Below are positions 9,703 through 18,271 of a DNA stretch of 64,000 nt, piece after piece. The notes below the pieces were generated by a model. It worked only from the letters and a program-made list of their open reading frames with translations, was not told the DNA's origin and did no database searches. Position 1 is the first letter of the stretch, and each line of letters begins with the position of its first letter. Both the position numbers and the translations under genes were made by a program. The DNA is from Aureimonas phyllosphaerae (GTDB lineage: Bacteria; Pseudomonadota; Alphaproteobacteria; Rhizobiales; Rhizobiaceae): the NCBI RefSeq assembly GCF_900113065.1, contig NZ_FOOA01000004.1:62001-126000 (forward strand). Reading direction: 5' to 3'.

Positions 9703-10092
9703 TCAGAGGATGACGACGACCAGCCCCAGGAGGACGGTCCCGACGAGCGAGGCGACCAGCGTGGCGATGGCGAGCTTGGTGGATTCTTCGCGGCCGAGGC
9801 CGGCGCCCGTATCCCAGATCAGGTGGCGGATCCCGCCGGCCATGTGGTGGAGCAGCGCCCAGCTGTAGCCGAAGAGGATCAGCCGGCCGATGATCGAGCC
9901 GAAGAAGGCGGACGCATAGGAGAAGGCGTCCGGCCCGCTGGCGGCGGCGATCAGCCACCAGACGACGAGCGCCGTGCCGACATAAAGCGCGCCGCCGGTG
10001 ATGCGGTGCAGGATCGACATGGCCATGGTCGGACGGAACCGATAGACCGTGAGATGCGGCGACAGCGGCCGGGCGGATTTGATGTCGGACAA
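9703..10092 (-). CDS. sdhC: Succinate dehydrogenase cytochrome b556 subunit SdhC
   Basis: A 129-aa b-type cytochrome anchor of complex II. Seen: the N-terminal RPLSPHLTVYRF motif, SILHRITGGAL (quinone-site Ser/Arg region), and SWALLHHMAGGIRHLIWD with the heme-ligand histidines; three membrane spans. The start codon is TTG at 10092, with GGAG six bases upstream. It is the first gene of the sdh operon and has a plausible rhizobial-type promoter 70-100 bp upstream. Confidence 0.96.
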   Translation of the reverse strand: MSDIKSARPLSPHLTVYRFRPTMAMSILHRITGGALYVGTALVVWWLIAAASGPDAFSYASAFFGSIIGRLILFGYSWALLHHMAGGIRHLIWDTGAGLGREESTKLAIATLVASLVGTVLLGLVVVIL

Positions 10093-10163
10093 GGATCACT
10101 CCGTGGGCGATCGCGGCTGGCATGGGACGCCGGGCGTGGCGCCCAAACGCGGCTGGATTGCTT

Positions 10164-10193
10164 CTAAAGAACCTGTGCGGCTGCGAAATCAAG
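10164..10193 (-). promoter_or_regulatory. Candidate sigma-70 promoter for sdhCDA
   Basis: On the minus strand CTTGAT and CTTTAG are separated by 18 bp, close to the rhizobial consensus CTTGAC-N17-CTATAT, about 72 bp upstream of the sdhC start. This is a match by eye only. Confidence 0.45.
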
Positions 10194-10267
10194 CCGCGAT
10201 CGGTCGCATTCGCGCCCAAACCGATTGAATGTCGCTTGCGTCGCAGGCGAACGGTGTCGGCCGGCCG

Positions 10268-10738
10268 TCAGCGATCGAGGAAGCGCAGGACGTAGCTCGA
10301 CCAGTCGGCGGGCTCGGCTACCTTCTCGTAGAGATGGCGACCCGATCCGCCGTGGCGCGGCGCGTGGAGCACGAGGCGCGACCAGCCGCGCGAATCGGCC
10401 TCTTCCGCGAGGAGATCGACCATCGCCTTGGCGATGCCCTTGCGGCGGTGACGCTGGTCGACGAACACGTGGTCGGCGAGCCCCGAGCGCATGCCCGTCC
10501 AGAGATCCGGCAGGTCGTAGAACTGGAGAAAACCGACGAGTTCGCCGTCGAGCCGGGCGCCCAGCATCTCGCCCGTGCGATCCTGCAGGAGCTGCTCGGC
10601 GTAGAACGTGTCGGGCGCGCCCGGCGCGCCCCGGAACATGGCCTGGTTGTAGGCGGCCAGAAGCGGCGCGAGCTCGCGCGCATCCTTCAGACGCAGGAGG
10701 CCGATCTCGATATCGGGAACGCTTTCGCTCTGGCTCAT
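10268..10738 (-). CDS. GNAT family N-acetyltransferase
   Basis: A 156-aa single-domain acetyl-CoA-dependent acetyltransferase; the substrate cannot be read from sequence. Seen: the acetyl-CoA-binding loop as QRHRRKGIAKAM near residue 95, preceded by the DHVFVD strand, and a C-terminal HLYEKVAEPADW segment. The ATG at 10738 is clear. It stands alone between the sdhC upstream region and a divergent diguanylate cyclase gene, so context gives no hint of its target. Confidence 0.85.
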   Translation of the reverse strand: MSQSESVPDIEIGLLRLKDARELAPLLAAYNQAMFRGAPGAPDTFYAEQLLQDRTGEMLGARLDGELVGFLQFYDLPDLWTGMRSGLADHVFVDQRHRRKGIAKAMVDLLAEEADSRGWSRLVLHAPRHGGSGRHLYEKVAEPADWSSYVLRFLDR

Positions 10739-10923
10739 GCCGCTGGTGTGCGGCGGAAGCGCGCGAGCGTCAAGTCGCGGCGGACGGATCGTTGGCCGGA
10801 TCCACGACGCTCGGATTGCGCCGGGCTGCCGCTGCGGCTAGTGGTTTTGCATTGGGGTGCAACATTACGGCGTCAAGTCATGGCGTCGGCGACGTTGCGT
10901 CATGGGGGGTGGGAGGACAACAG

Positions 10924-12120
10924 ATGCGGGCCGACATCCTCGCCTGGTCCGTGCCGGTCCTCTTCTGCGCCTTCGCGCTCTGCTTCCTCTTGCTGTCGCG
11001 CCTCCATGCCAGCCTTCGATGGTGGAGCGCAGGCTTCTTCGTCGCCTCGCTCGGCTTCGCCCTCACCGTCCTGCCGACGGCGCCGGGCAGCGTCGCCAAG
11101 CCGACGCTCGAGGACACGCTGTTCCTGATCGCGCTCGCGGTCGCCAACGCCGCCTTCGCCGCACGCGCCGGGCGCCGCCCGCGCTGGGCATGGCTCGCCC
11201 TCGTCGTCGGAGCCGGAAGCGCCGGTGCGGCGGTGAGTCTCGCCTTTCTGGGGGGCTCGGTGCTGCACGAGGTGTTCTCGGTGCAGACGGCCTGCGCTGC
11301 CCTGATGCTCCTGTCCGCAGTCGAGATGCGGCACGATCCGGGCACGCTGCGGCCGCTCCTCGTCGGCCTGTGTGGCACGATCACGGTGAGCCTCGGCCTG
11401 CAGAACGTCCTTCTTCTCTATGCTTCGCCCGAGGATCTCGGCGTGTCGAACTGGCGCGAGTCGCCCTGGGGCTTCGTGTTCCAGCTGAATGGCGCGGCGA
11501 CCGGCATCCTCTTGGCGCTGAGCGTGATCCTGACAACGGCGTTCGATGTGATCGCACGCCTGCGCGAGGAATCGACCGCCGACGCGCTGACCGGAGCGCT
11601 GAACCGGCGCGGCCTCGAACAGGGCGTCGAGGCGATGCGCCGACGCATGCTGCCCGATAGGCGCCTCACCCTCGTCCTCAGCGATCTCGACCATTTCAAG
11701 CAGATCAACGACCGCTACGGCCACGAAGCGGGCGACGCCGTCCTGTGCGGCTATGCGGCGCTCTGCAGCGGTCTTGCCGGCGCGGACGGGCTGGTGGCGC
11801 GCATCGGCGGCGAGGAGTTCGCGATCGTGGTCGCCGGCGGCGACCGCGCGTCGGCGCTGGAACTTGCCGAGACTGTGCGCACCTCGGCGCGGCAGATCCG
11901 CTGGCCGGCGCCGCTCACCGACCTGACGGTGACGGCGAGCTCCGGCGTGGTGGCGATCAACCCGCAGGAAACGCTGTTCGACGCGATCAACCGGGCCGAC
12001 CGCCTTCTCTACAGCGCGAAGGCGGACGGGCGCGACAAGGTGGTGATCGACATCCGCGAGGCGGTGCCGGAGCCGGCGCTGAAGCGTCGGCGACCGGCCG
12101 GCCCTGCCCTCGCGGGCTAG
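10924..12120 (+). CDS. Membrane-anchored diguanylate cyclase (GGDEF domain)
   Basis: A 398-aa protein that should make cyclic di-GMP from two GTP. Seen: about six hydrophobic spans in residues 1-200, then a GGDEF domain beginning near 220 with DALTGALNRRG, SDLDHFKQINDRYGHEAGD (metal/GTP-binding Asp), and the active-site GGEEF. The RxxD inhibitory site expected five residues before GGEEF is absent (GADG instead), so feedback inhibition may be missing. The ATG at 10924 has GGGAGG just upstream. A small inverted repeat (TTGCA-N6-TGCAA, 10847-10862) lies in the upstream gap. No EAL or PilZ gene is nearby. The N-terminal sensor type is not recognised. Confidence 0.9.
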   Translation: MRADILAWSVPVLFCAFALCFLLLSRLHASLRWWSAGFFVASLGFALTVLPTAPGSVAKPTLEDTLFLIALAVANAAFAARAGRRPRWAWLALVVGAGSAGAAVSLAFLGGSVLHEVFSVQTACAALMLLSAVEMRHDPGTLRPLLVGLCGTITVSLGLQNVLLLYASPEDLGVSNWRESPWGFVFQLNGAATGILLALSVILTTAFDVIARLREESTADALTGALNRRGLEQGVEAMRRRMLPDRRLTLVLSDLDHFKQINDRYGHEAGDAVLCGYAALCSGLAGADGLVARIGGEEFAIVVAGGDRASALELAETVRTSARQIRWPAPLTDLTVTASSGVVAINPQETLFDAINRADRLLYSAKADGRDKVVIDIREAVPEPALKRRRPAGPALAG

Positions 12121-12166
12121 AACCTCCGCCCAGTCCAGCCTAGGCCGTCCGGGCGCTTGGAGAGGT

Positions 12167-13582
12167 CTACCGCCACTCGCGAATGTCGACGAACCGTCCC
12201 GCGATCGCGGCGGCGGCCGCCATCGCCGGCGAGACGAGGTGCGTGCGGCCCTTGAAGCCCTGCCGACCCTCGAAGTTGCGGTTCGAGGTCGAGGCGCAGC
12301 GCTCGTAAGGCTTGAGGCGGTCCTCGTTCATCCCGAGGCACATCGAGCAGCCCGGCTCGCGCCAGTCAAAGCCCGCCGCCTTGAAGATGGCGTCGAGACC
12401 CTCGGCCTCGGCCTGCAGCTTCACCAGTCCCGAGCCCGGCACGATCATCGCCGAGACGGTCTCGGCCACCTTGCGGCCCTCCACGACCTTGGCGACGGCG
12501 CGCAGGTCCTCGATGCGCCCGTTGGTGCACGATCCGATGAAGACGCGATCGACGGTGAGATCCGTCATCGGCGTGCCCGGCGTCAGGCCCATGTAGTCGA
12601 GCGCGCGTTTCTTGGTCTCGCGCTTGTTCTCGTCGGCGATCGCCTCCGGGTCCGGCACCGTGCCCGTGACCGAGACGACGTCCTCCGGCGAGGAGCCCCA
12701 GGAGACGATCGGCGGCAGGTTGGCGGCGTCGAGACGCACGACCTTGTCGAAATGGGCGCCCTCGTCCGTGTGCAGCGTGCGCCAGTAGGCGACGGCCTGC
12801 TCGAAGGCCGCGCCCTTCGGCGCTCGCGGCTTGTCCTTGATATAGGCGAAGGTCGTCTCGTCCGGCGCGATCAGGCCGGCGCGCGCGCCGCCCTCGATCG
12901 TCATGTTGCAGATCGTCATGCGCCCTTCCATCGACAGGGCGCGGATCGCCTCGCCGGCGAACTCGATGACGTAGCCGGTGCCGCCCGCCGTGCCGATCTC
13001 GCCGATGATGGCGAGAATGATGTCCTTGGCGGTGACGCCCGGCGGCAGCTGCCCGTCCACCTGGACGAGCATGTTCTTCGCCTTCTGCTGGATCAGCGTC
13101 TGGGTGGCCAGCACGTGCTCGACCTCCGAGGTGCCGATGCCGTGGGCGAGCGCGCCGAAGGCGCCGTGGGTCGAGGTGTGGCTGTCGCCGCAGACGATCG
13201 TCATGCCCGGCAGGGTGAAGCCCTGCTCCGGCCCGATGATGTGGACGATGCCTTGGCGTTCATCGACCTCGTTGAAATACTCGACGCCGAACTCGGCCGC
13301 GTTCTTCGCCAGCGTCTCGACCTGGATGCGGCTTTCTTCGTTGTGGATGCCGCCGCGCCGATCGTAGGTCGGCACGTTGTGGTCGACGACGGCGAGCGTG
13401 CGCGCGGGATGGCGGACCCGGCGTCCGGCCGCGCGCAGGCCCTCGAAGGCCTGCGGGCTCGTCACCTCGTGGACGAGGTGACGGTCGATGTAGAGGAGGC
13501 TTTCGCCCCCCTCGCCGGTCGAGACGACGTGGTCGTCCCAGATCTTGTCGTAGAGGGTGCGGGGCTTCTGTTGGTCGCTCAT
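12167..13582 (-). CDS. leuC: 3-isopropylmalate dehydratase large subunit LeuC
   Basis: A 471-aa aconitase-family enzyme that, with LeuD, isomerises 2- to 3-isopropylmalate in leucine synthesis. Seen: [18 protein letters not shown] at the N-terminus, [13 protein letters not shown], and the [4Fe-4S] cysteines in [12 protein letters not shown] and [10 protein letters not shown] chose the ATG at 13582 by comparison with the family; an extension to 13618 adds only basic, non-conserved residues. leuB and leuD are not in the window; a separated leuC is usual in rhizobia. It converges on the diguanylate cyclase gene with 46 bp between them. Confidence 0.97.
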   Translation of the reverse strand: MSDQQKPRTLYDKIWDDHVVSTGEGGESLLYIDRHLVHEVTSPQAFEGLRAAGRRVRHPARTLAVVDHNVPTYDRRGGIHNEESRIQVETLAKNAAEFGVEYFNEVDERQGIVHIIGPEQGFTLPGMTIVCGDSHTSTHGAFGALAHGIGTSEVEHVLATQTLIQQKAKNMLVQVDGQLPPGVTAKDIILAIIGEIGTAGGTGYVIEFAGEAIRALSMEGRMTICNMTIEGGARAGLIAPDETTFAYIKDKPRAPKGAAFEQAVAYWRTLHTDEGAHFDKVVRLDAANLPPIVSWGSSPEDVVSVTGTVPDPEAIADENKRETKKRALDYMGLTPGTPMTDLTVDRVFIGSCTNGRIEDLRAVAKVVEGRKVAETVSAMIVPGSGLVKLQAEAEGLDAIFKAAGFDWREPGCSMCLGMNEDRLKPYERCASTSNRNFEGRQGFKGRTHLVSPAMAAAAAIAGRFVDIREWR

Positions 13583-13874
13583 CGGCTTTTCACGTTTTCG
13601 ATAGGGCCGGACGGCCATCGGGCCGCCGTGCCGGACATCACGGAACGTCTGGGTGCATTGGGGCCGCGCTGTCGCGGCGGCTCAGGCCGCTAGGTGGACG
13701 GCCGAGATCTGCCGATAGAAGAAGCGGCCGGGCATGCGTGCGCGATCCTCCACCGGGGAGAACCCCAGCGTGGTCGGCAGGCGGCCGTTGTGTCTCACGC
13801 TTCTTCGCATCGTTCCAAAATACGCCCGCGCGCGCGGCCGCGCAATGGCCCGCCGTGCATCGCCGCTCATCGTC
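13583..13874. other. Intergenic region upstream of leuC with one possible 42-codon ORF
   Basis: This 292-bp gap separates leuC from the next gene. On the minus strand 13682-13810 encodes a possible 42-residue basic peptide (MRRSVRHNGR..., ending AVHLAA) with only a weak GGAA upstream. It is not leucine-rich, so it does not look like a classical leu attenuator peptide. No clear terminator or promoter was recognised. Confidence 0.3.
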
Positions 13875-14927
13875 TCAGGGGTTGGTCGTGGCGACCGCAT
13901 CCTCGACGCTCCGGCGCTCGGCGGCGGCCGCCTCGGTGACGCTTGGCACCGGGCCGGGCGTGCGGCGGGCATAGCGTTGGGCGAGCGCGGCGCAGGCGAA
14001 GAGCTGGATCTGGTGGAACAGCATGAGCGGCAGGACGACCAGCGCCATCGCATGGCCCGCGAAGAGGATGCCCGCCATCGGGATGCCGGTCGCCATGCTC
14101 TTCTTCGATCCGCAGAAGACGATCGCGATCTCGTCCTCGCGCGAGAAGCGCAGCTTGCGGGCAAGAAGCGTCGTCACCGACAGGACGAAGGCGAGGATCG
14201 CGATGTCGAGGAGGACAACGATCACGAGGTCCCGCCAGTCGAGACTTGTCCAGACGCCCGCGACGACGCCTTCCGAGAAGGCGGCGTAGACGACGAGGAG
14301 GATCGAGCCACGGTCGACGACGGTCGTCACCGGCTTGTGGCGGGCGAGCCAGGCGCCGATCAGCGGCCGCACGACCTGCCCCGCGACGAAGGGCGCGAGG
14401 ATCTGGAGCGCGATCTTCTCGATCGCATCGAACGAGATCGCCCCGCCCGAACCGCTCGCCAGAAGCAAGACGAGGAGCGGCGTCACGACGACGCCGAGCA
14501 TGTTGGACACCGACGCGCTCGTCAGCGCCGCCGGCACGTTGCCGCCCGCGATCGAGGTGAAGGCGATCGAGGACTGCACGGTGGACGGCAGGAGCGTCAG
14601 GTAGAGGAGGCCGAGCGCGAGTTCTGCCGGCAGGATCTGGCCGGCCATCGGGTAGACGAGGAGCCCGACCAGCGGAAAGAGCGCGAAGGTCGACAGGAAC
14701 ACGAGGCCCTGCAAGCGCCAGTGCAGGAGCCCCGCCCAAACGGCCTGCGGCGACAGGCGCGCGCCGTAGAGGAAGAACAGGAGCGCGATCGCCCCGTAGG
14801 TGATCCAGTCGAAGGCCTCGGCCACCTGGCCGCGTGCCGGCAGGACGGCGGCAAGCGCGACGGTCGCGATCAGAAGAAGCAGGAAACGATCAATCGGAAT
14901 GGCGCGAAGACGGGAGCGAAGGCTCAT
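13875..14927 (-). CDS. Bile acid:sodium symporter family protein (SBF-like, YfeH type)
   Basis: A 350-aa inner-membrane transporter with about nine to ten hydrophobic spans. Seen: the signature stretch LLPSTVQSSIAFTSIAGGN near residue 110, ASVSNMLGVVVTPLL, and FCGSKKSMATGIPMA near 260, which match the SBF_like (PF13593) group that includes E. coli YfeH, not the eukaryotic bile-acid carriers. The ATG at 14927 has a perfect AAGGAGG upstream. The substrate is unknown; related proteins move organic anions or arsenite. It follows the methyltransferase gene on the same strand with a 65-bp gap. Confidence 0.85.
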   Translation of the reverse strand: MSLRSRLRAIPIDRFLLLLIATVALAAVLPARGQVAEAFDWITYGAIALLFFLYGARLSPQAVWAGLLHWRLQGLVFLSTFALFPLVGLLVYPMAGQILPAELALGLLYLTLLPSTVQSSIAFTSIAGGNVPAALTSASVSNMLGVVVTPLLVLLLASGSGGAISFDAIEKIALQILAPFVAGQVVRPLIGAWLARHKPVTTVVDRGSILLVVYAAFSEGVVAGVWTSLDWRDLVIVVLLDIAILAFVLSVTTLLARKLRFSREDEIAIVFCGSKKSMATGIPMAGILFAGHAMALVVLPLMLFHQIQLFACAALAQRYARRTPGPVPSVTEAAAAERRSVEDAVATTNP

Positions 14928-14992
14928 GTCCGGCCTCCTTCAAGCTTGTGTGGCAGGGCAATCGGCCGAGCGCCGCGCCCCATGGGAGACGT

Positions 14993-15811
14993 TCAGGCGG
15001 AGCGGGTGGCTCCGATCGAGAAGCTGATCGGCATGCGCGGCAGACCCGGCGGCAGGGCGTAGAGATCCTCGCCGACCTCCACCATCTCGGGAAAGGCGCG
15101 CCAGGCGATCCGCTCGTGCTCGCGCAGGAAGTCGACCCGCATCCCGGCCGCGATCAACGCGTTCACGATGTCGCCGATCGGATGGAGCCATTCGTAGTTG
15201 CGCGTATGGCGGAGCGGCCGTTCGTCGCCGGTGTAGGTCTGGGCGGTGTCGAAGGCCAGCGGACGCTCTCGCGGCGTGCGGAAGTCGTAGGTCAGTTCGG
15301 CTCGCCCACCCGGCCATTCGCACTGGTTGAGCAACGGGTGCCCCTCGAGAAGGTAGAGACGCCCGCCCGGGCGCAGCACCTCGGCCACGACCCTTGCCCA
15401 GCCCGCGATGTCCGGCAGCCAGTTGATGGCGCCCCAGGTGACGAAGACGAGGTCGTAGCGCGCGCCGAGCCCCTGCGGGGCGTCGTAGAGCGAGGCTTCC
15501 ACGAAACGGGCGTCCGTCCCCGCTTCCAGCGCGAAGGCACGGGCGGCCGCCACGGCATCGGGCGAGAAGTCGAGGCCGGTCACCGACCGCGCGCCGAGGT
15601 GCTTCAGCGACAGCGTGTCGAGGCCGATGTGGCACTGGAGATGGACGACGTCGAGCCCGGCGACGTCGCCGATCTCTTCCGCCTCGATGTCGTGAAGGGA
15701 CGAGCCGCCCGCTAGCACCTTGGCGATCCTGTAGGATCCCGTCGTGTCGGTCGCGTGGAGCCGCGCCCGCTCGTTCCAGTTGGCGAGGTTGGCGGCCGCG
15801 TGCTCGTCCAT
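14993..15811 (-). CDS. Class I SAM-dependent methyltransferase
   Basis: A methyltransferase of about 272 aa of unknown target. Seen: a motif-I-like HLQCHIGLDTLSLKHLG near residue 60 (less glycine-rich than usual), GLDFSPDAVAAA as motif II, the motif-IV-like YDLVFVTWGAINWL, and VLRPGGRLYLLEGHPL as motif V/VI. It starts at the ATG at 15811 (MDEHAAANL) or at 15826 (METGPMDE). A terminator hairpin sits 26 bp upstream, separating it from rplS. Nothing in the context reveals the substrate. Confidence 0.82.
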   Translation of the reverse strand: MDEHAAANLANWNERARLHATDTTGSYRIAKVLAGGSSLHDIEAEEIGDVAGLDVVHLQCHIGLDTLSLKHLGARSVTGLDFSPDAVAAARAFALEAGTDARFVEASLYDAPQGLGARYDLVFVTWGAINWLPDIAGWARVVAEVLRPGGRLYLLEGHPLLNQCEWPGGRAELTYDFRTPRERPLAFDTAQTYTGDERPLRHTRNYEWLHPIGDIVNALIAAGMRVDFLREHERIAWRAFPEMVEVGEDLYALPPGLPRMPISFSIGATRSA

Positions 15812-15836
15812 GGGTCCAGTCTCCACCAGAAACGCG

Positions 15837-15861
15837 AAAGGGCGGCACGAGGCCGCCCTTT
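15837..15861 (-). terminator. Intrinsic terminator downstream of rplS
   Basis: A perfect 10-bp stem (AAAGGGCGGC / GCCGCCCTTT) with a 5-base loop lies 31 bp after the rplS stop codon on the minus strand. Confidence 0.8.
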
Positions 15862-15892
15862 GCCAGTCTCGAAAGCGACGAAGCGCCGGAGC

Positions 15893-16351
15893 TTACTCCG
15901 CGGCTTCCTTGGCAGCCGTCTTGGCGGCTTCCTTGGCGGCGCGCTCGTTGGCAGCCACCGAACGGGCGTCGTCGTTGAGCTTGCGAGCGCGCACGTTGGT
16001 CGCCTCGACGATACGGGCCGACTTACCGCGACGATCGCGCAGGTAGTAGAGCTTGGCGCGACGGACGCGACCGCGGCGGACCACCTCGACCGACTCGAGA
16101 GCCGGCGAGTACATCGGGAACACGCGCTCGACGCCTTCGCCGTAGGAGATCTTGCGAACCGTGAAGTTCTCCTGGATGCCGGCGCCCGAGCGAGCGATGC
16201 AGACGCCCTCGTAAGCCTGCACGCGGGTACGGGTGCCCTCCGTCACGCGGACGTTGACGCGCAGCGTGTCGCCCGGCGAGAAGGTCGGAAGCGTGCGGAT
16301 GGCGGCGATGCGGGCGGCCTCTTGGGCCTCCAGTTCGGCGATGATGTTCAT
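15893..16351 (-). CDS. rplS: 50S ribosomal protein L19
   Basis: A 152-aa large-subunit protein located at the 30S-50S interface. Seen: [45 protein letters not shown] and [23 protein letters not shown], all typical of L19. The last ~25 residues are an Ala/Lys/Glu-rich tail, longer than in E. coli L19 and common in alphaproteobacteria. In many bacteria rplS follows trmD; here it stands alone opposite the TauE/SafE gene. The leader contains a short hairpin (CCGTG-AAA-CACGG at 16395-16407) that could be part of the mRNA, function unknown. Confidence 0.98.
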   Translation of the reverse strand: MNIIAELEAQEAARIAAIRTLPTFSPGDTLRVNVRVTEGTRTRVQAYEGVCIARSGAGIQENFTVRKISYGEGVERVFPMYSPALESVEVVRRGRVRRAKLYYLRDRRGKSARIVEATNVRARKLNDDARSVAANERAAKEAAKTAAKEAAE

Positions 16352-16550
16352 GGTCTGCCTCGGTTCGTTTCATGCCGGATCGAGCCGGTCATGGCCGTGA
16401 AACACGGTCAAGTTATTCTGAGGAAAGCGTGGCGCTCTTACACGCGTGGGCGCCCCTTGTCGAGGGGCGGCAGCTTTCGTACGTCGCAGCCCTTGCGCGC
16501 GGGCGCGGTTCGCCTAAGGGAACGGGTCTGCACGCCGCGCAAGGCCCCTC

Positions 16551-17315
16551 ATGACGCTTCTCTACGCCCTGTCGCTTTTTCTTTCGGGCTTTCTGGCCGG
16601 CGCGATCAATGCGGTCGCCGGCGGCGGCACGTTCCTGACCTTTGGCGCGATGACGCTCGGCGGCATCTCGCCGATCTCGGCGAACGCCACCTCGTCGATC
16701 GTGCAGTTCCCGGGCTACGTCACCTCGACGCTCGCCTACTGGAGCGACATCCGGCGGATGTGGCGCGGCGCGCTGATGCTGGCGCTCGCCTCGGTGCTCG
16801 GGTCCGGCGTCGGCGCGCTGATCCTCCTGTCGCTCGACAATCCGCAGTTCCAGTCGATGGTGCCCTGGCTCCTGCTCGCCGCGACCGCCCTCTTCGCCGC
16901 CGGCCCCTGGCTGAAACCGAAGGCCCGCCACGCGGAGGAGGCCGGACGCGGCAAGGGGCTCGCCGGGCCGGTGGTTCAGTTCCTGACCGCGATCTACGGC
17001 GGCTTCTTCGGCGCCGGCATGGGCATCATGATGCTGGCGACGCTCGGGCTCACGCAGGGCGGCGACTACCACAAGCTCAACGCCCTGAAGAACATGCTCG
17101 CCACCGTGATCGCGGTGGTCGCCATCGTGGTCTTCGTGTCGGGCGGCGTCGTCGCCTGGCCAGAGGCCATAGTGATGATCCCGGGCGTCGCGCTCGGCGG
17201 ATATGCCGGGGTCTGGACCGCCAAGCGCGTGCCCCAGCCCTACGTGCGCGCGGTCGTCATCGCCGTCGGCCTCGGGCTTGCCGTCTACTACTTCTGGCGC
17301 AACGCGGCCGGGTAG
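16551..17315 (+). CDS. TauE/SafE (TSUP) family membrane exporter
   Basis: A 254-aa inner-membrane protein with seven to eight spans, of the family thought to export sulfite, sulfoacetate or related anions. Seen: the N-terminal GAINAVAGGGTFLTFGAM, ANATSSIVQFPGYV, and the internal-repeat partner YGGFFGAGMGIMMLATLGL near residue 145, followed by NALKNMLATVIAVVA. The substrate cannot be told from sequence, and no sulfonate genes are nearby. It diverges from rplS; dapF starts 62 bp downstream. Confidence 0.9.
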   Translation: MTLLYALSLFLSGFLAGAINAVAGGGTFLTFGAMTLGGISPISANATSSIVQFPGYVTSTLAYWSDIRRMWRGALMLALASVLGSGVGALILLSLDNPQFQSMVPWLLLAATALFAAGPWLKPKARHAEEAGRGKGLAGPVVQFLTAIYGGFFGAGMGIMMLATLGLTQGGDYHKLNALKNMLATVIAVVAIVVFVSGGVVAWPEAIVMIPGVALGGYAGVWTAKRVPQPYVRAVVIAVGLGLAVYYFWRNAAG

Positions 17316-17377
17316 CAATGCCGCACGGTTCTTGCCATATAGGCCGCGAACCCTAGCCCTCGGCCCGACCCGCGACC

Positions 17378-18271
17378 ATGACGCATCCGATCCCCTTTGC
17401 CCGCATGAACGGGCTCGGCAACGAGATTCTCGTCGCGGACCTGCGCGGCACCGCGATGCGCATCGAGCCGGAGGCCGCGCGAGCGCTTGCCGGACGGGAC
17501 GAGACGCATTTCGACCAGATCATGGCGATCCACGACCCGGCGACGTCCGGAACCTTCGCCTTCGTGCGGATCATCAATGCCGACGGCACGGAAGCGGGCG
17601 CCTGCGGCAACGGCACGCGCTGCGTGGTGCAGGCCCTCGCCGCCGAGACGGGCGTGCGCGACTTCGTGTTCGAGACGCGGGCCGGGCTTCTCGAAGCCTT
17701 CGAGCGCGAGGACGGCCTTCTGACCGTCGACATGGGCCTCCCCCGCTTCGGCTGGCGCGACATCCCGCTCGCGGATGAGTTCGCCGACACCCGCGCGATC
17801 GAGCTTCAGATCGGCCCGATCGACGCGCCGATCCTCCATTCGCCCTCCGTCGCCTCGATGGGCAATCCGCACGCGATCTTCTGGGTGGCGGACGACGTCT
17901 GGTCCTATGCGCTCGACCGCTTCGGCCCGATCCTCGAGAACCACCCCCTCTTCCCCGACCGCGCCAATATCTCGATTGCCCGCGTCACCTCGCGCCAAGC
18001 GTTGGAGATCCGCACCTGGGAGCGCGGCGCGGGGTTGACCAAGGCCTGCGGGTCGGCCGCCTGCGCGGCGGCGGTGTCGGCCGCGCGCACCGGGCGGACC
18101 GGGCGGACCGTTGCCGTCACGGTGCCGGCCGGCGGCGAGCTCCTGATCGAGTGGCGCGGCGACGACCATGTCCTGATGACCGGCCCCGCCGAGTGGGAAT
18201 GGTCGGGCACGCTCGACCCCGCGACCGGCGCCTTTGCCCGCGACGAAGCCCCCGCGGAGGCCCGCGCGTGA
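17378..18271 (+). CDS. dapF: Diaminopimelate epimerase
   Basis: A 297-aa pyridoxal-independent racemase that converts LL- to meso-diaminopimelate for lysine and peptidoglycan synthesis. Both catalytic cysteines are visible: GACGNGTRC near residue 73 and [11 protein letters not shown] near 226. The N-terminal [12 protein letters not shown] is also conserved. Its TGA stop overlaps the GTG start of mtaB (GTGA), so translation of the two is probably coupled, an arrangement common in alphaproteobacteria. Confidence 0.97.
   Translation: MTHPIPFARMNGLGNEILVADLRGTAMRIEPEAARALAGRDETHFDQIMAIHDPATSGTFAFVRIINADGTEAGACGNGTRCVVQALAAETGVRDFVFETRAGLLEAFEREDGLLTVDMGLPRFGWRDIPLADEFADTRAIELQIGPIDAPILHSPSVASMGNPHAIFWVADDVWSYALDRFGPILENHPLFPDRANISIARVTSRQALEIRTWERGAGLTKACGSAACAAAVSAARTGRTGRTVAVTVPAGGELLIEWRGDDHVLMTGPAEWEWSGTLDPATGAFARDEAPAEARA

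Noticed and set aside
10225-10923. Extended N-terminus of the diguanylate cyclase
   Set aside because: The upstream in-frame sequence is Arg-rich shadow of the GNAT gene; a clear GGGAGG and ATG mark 10924.
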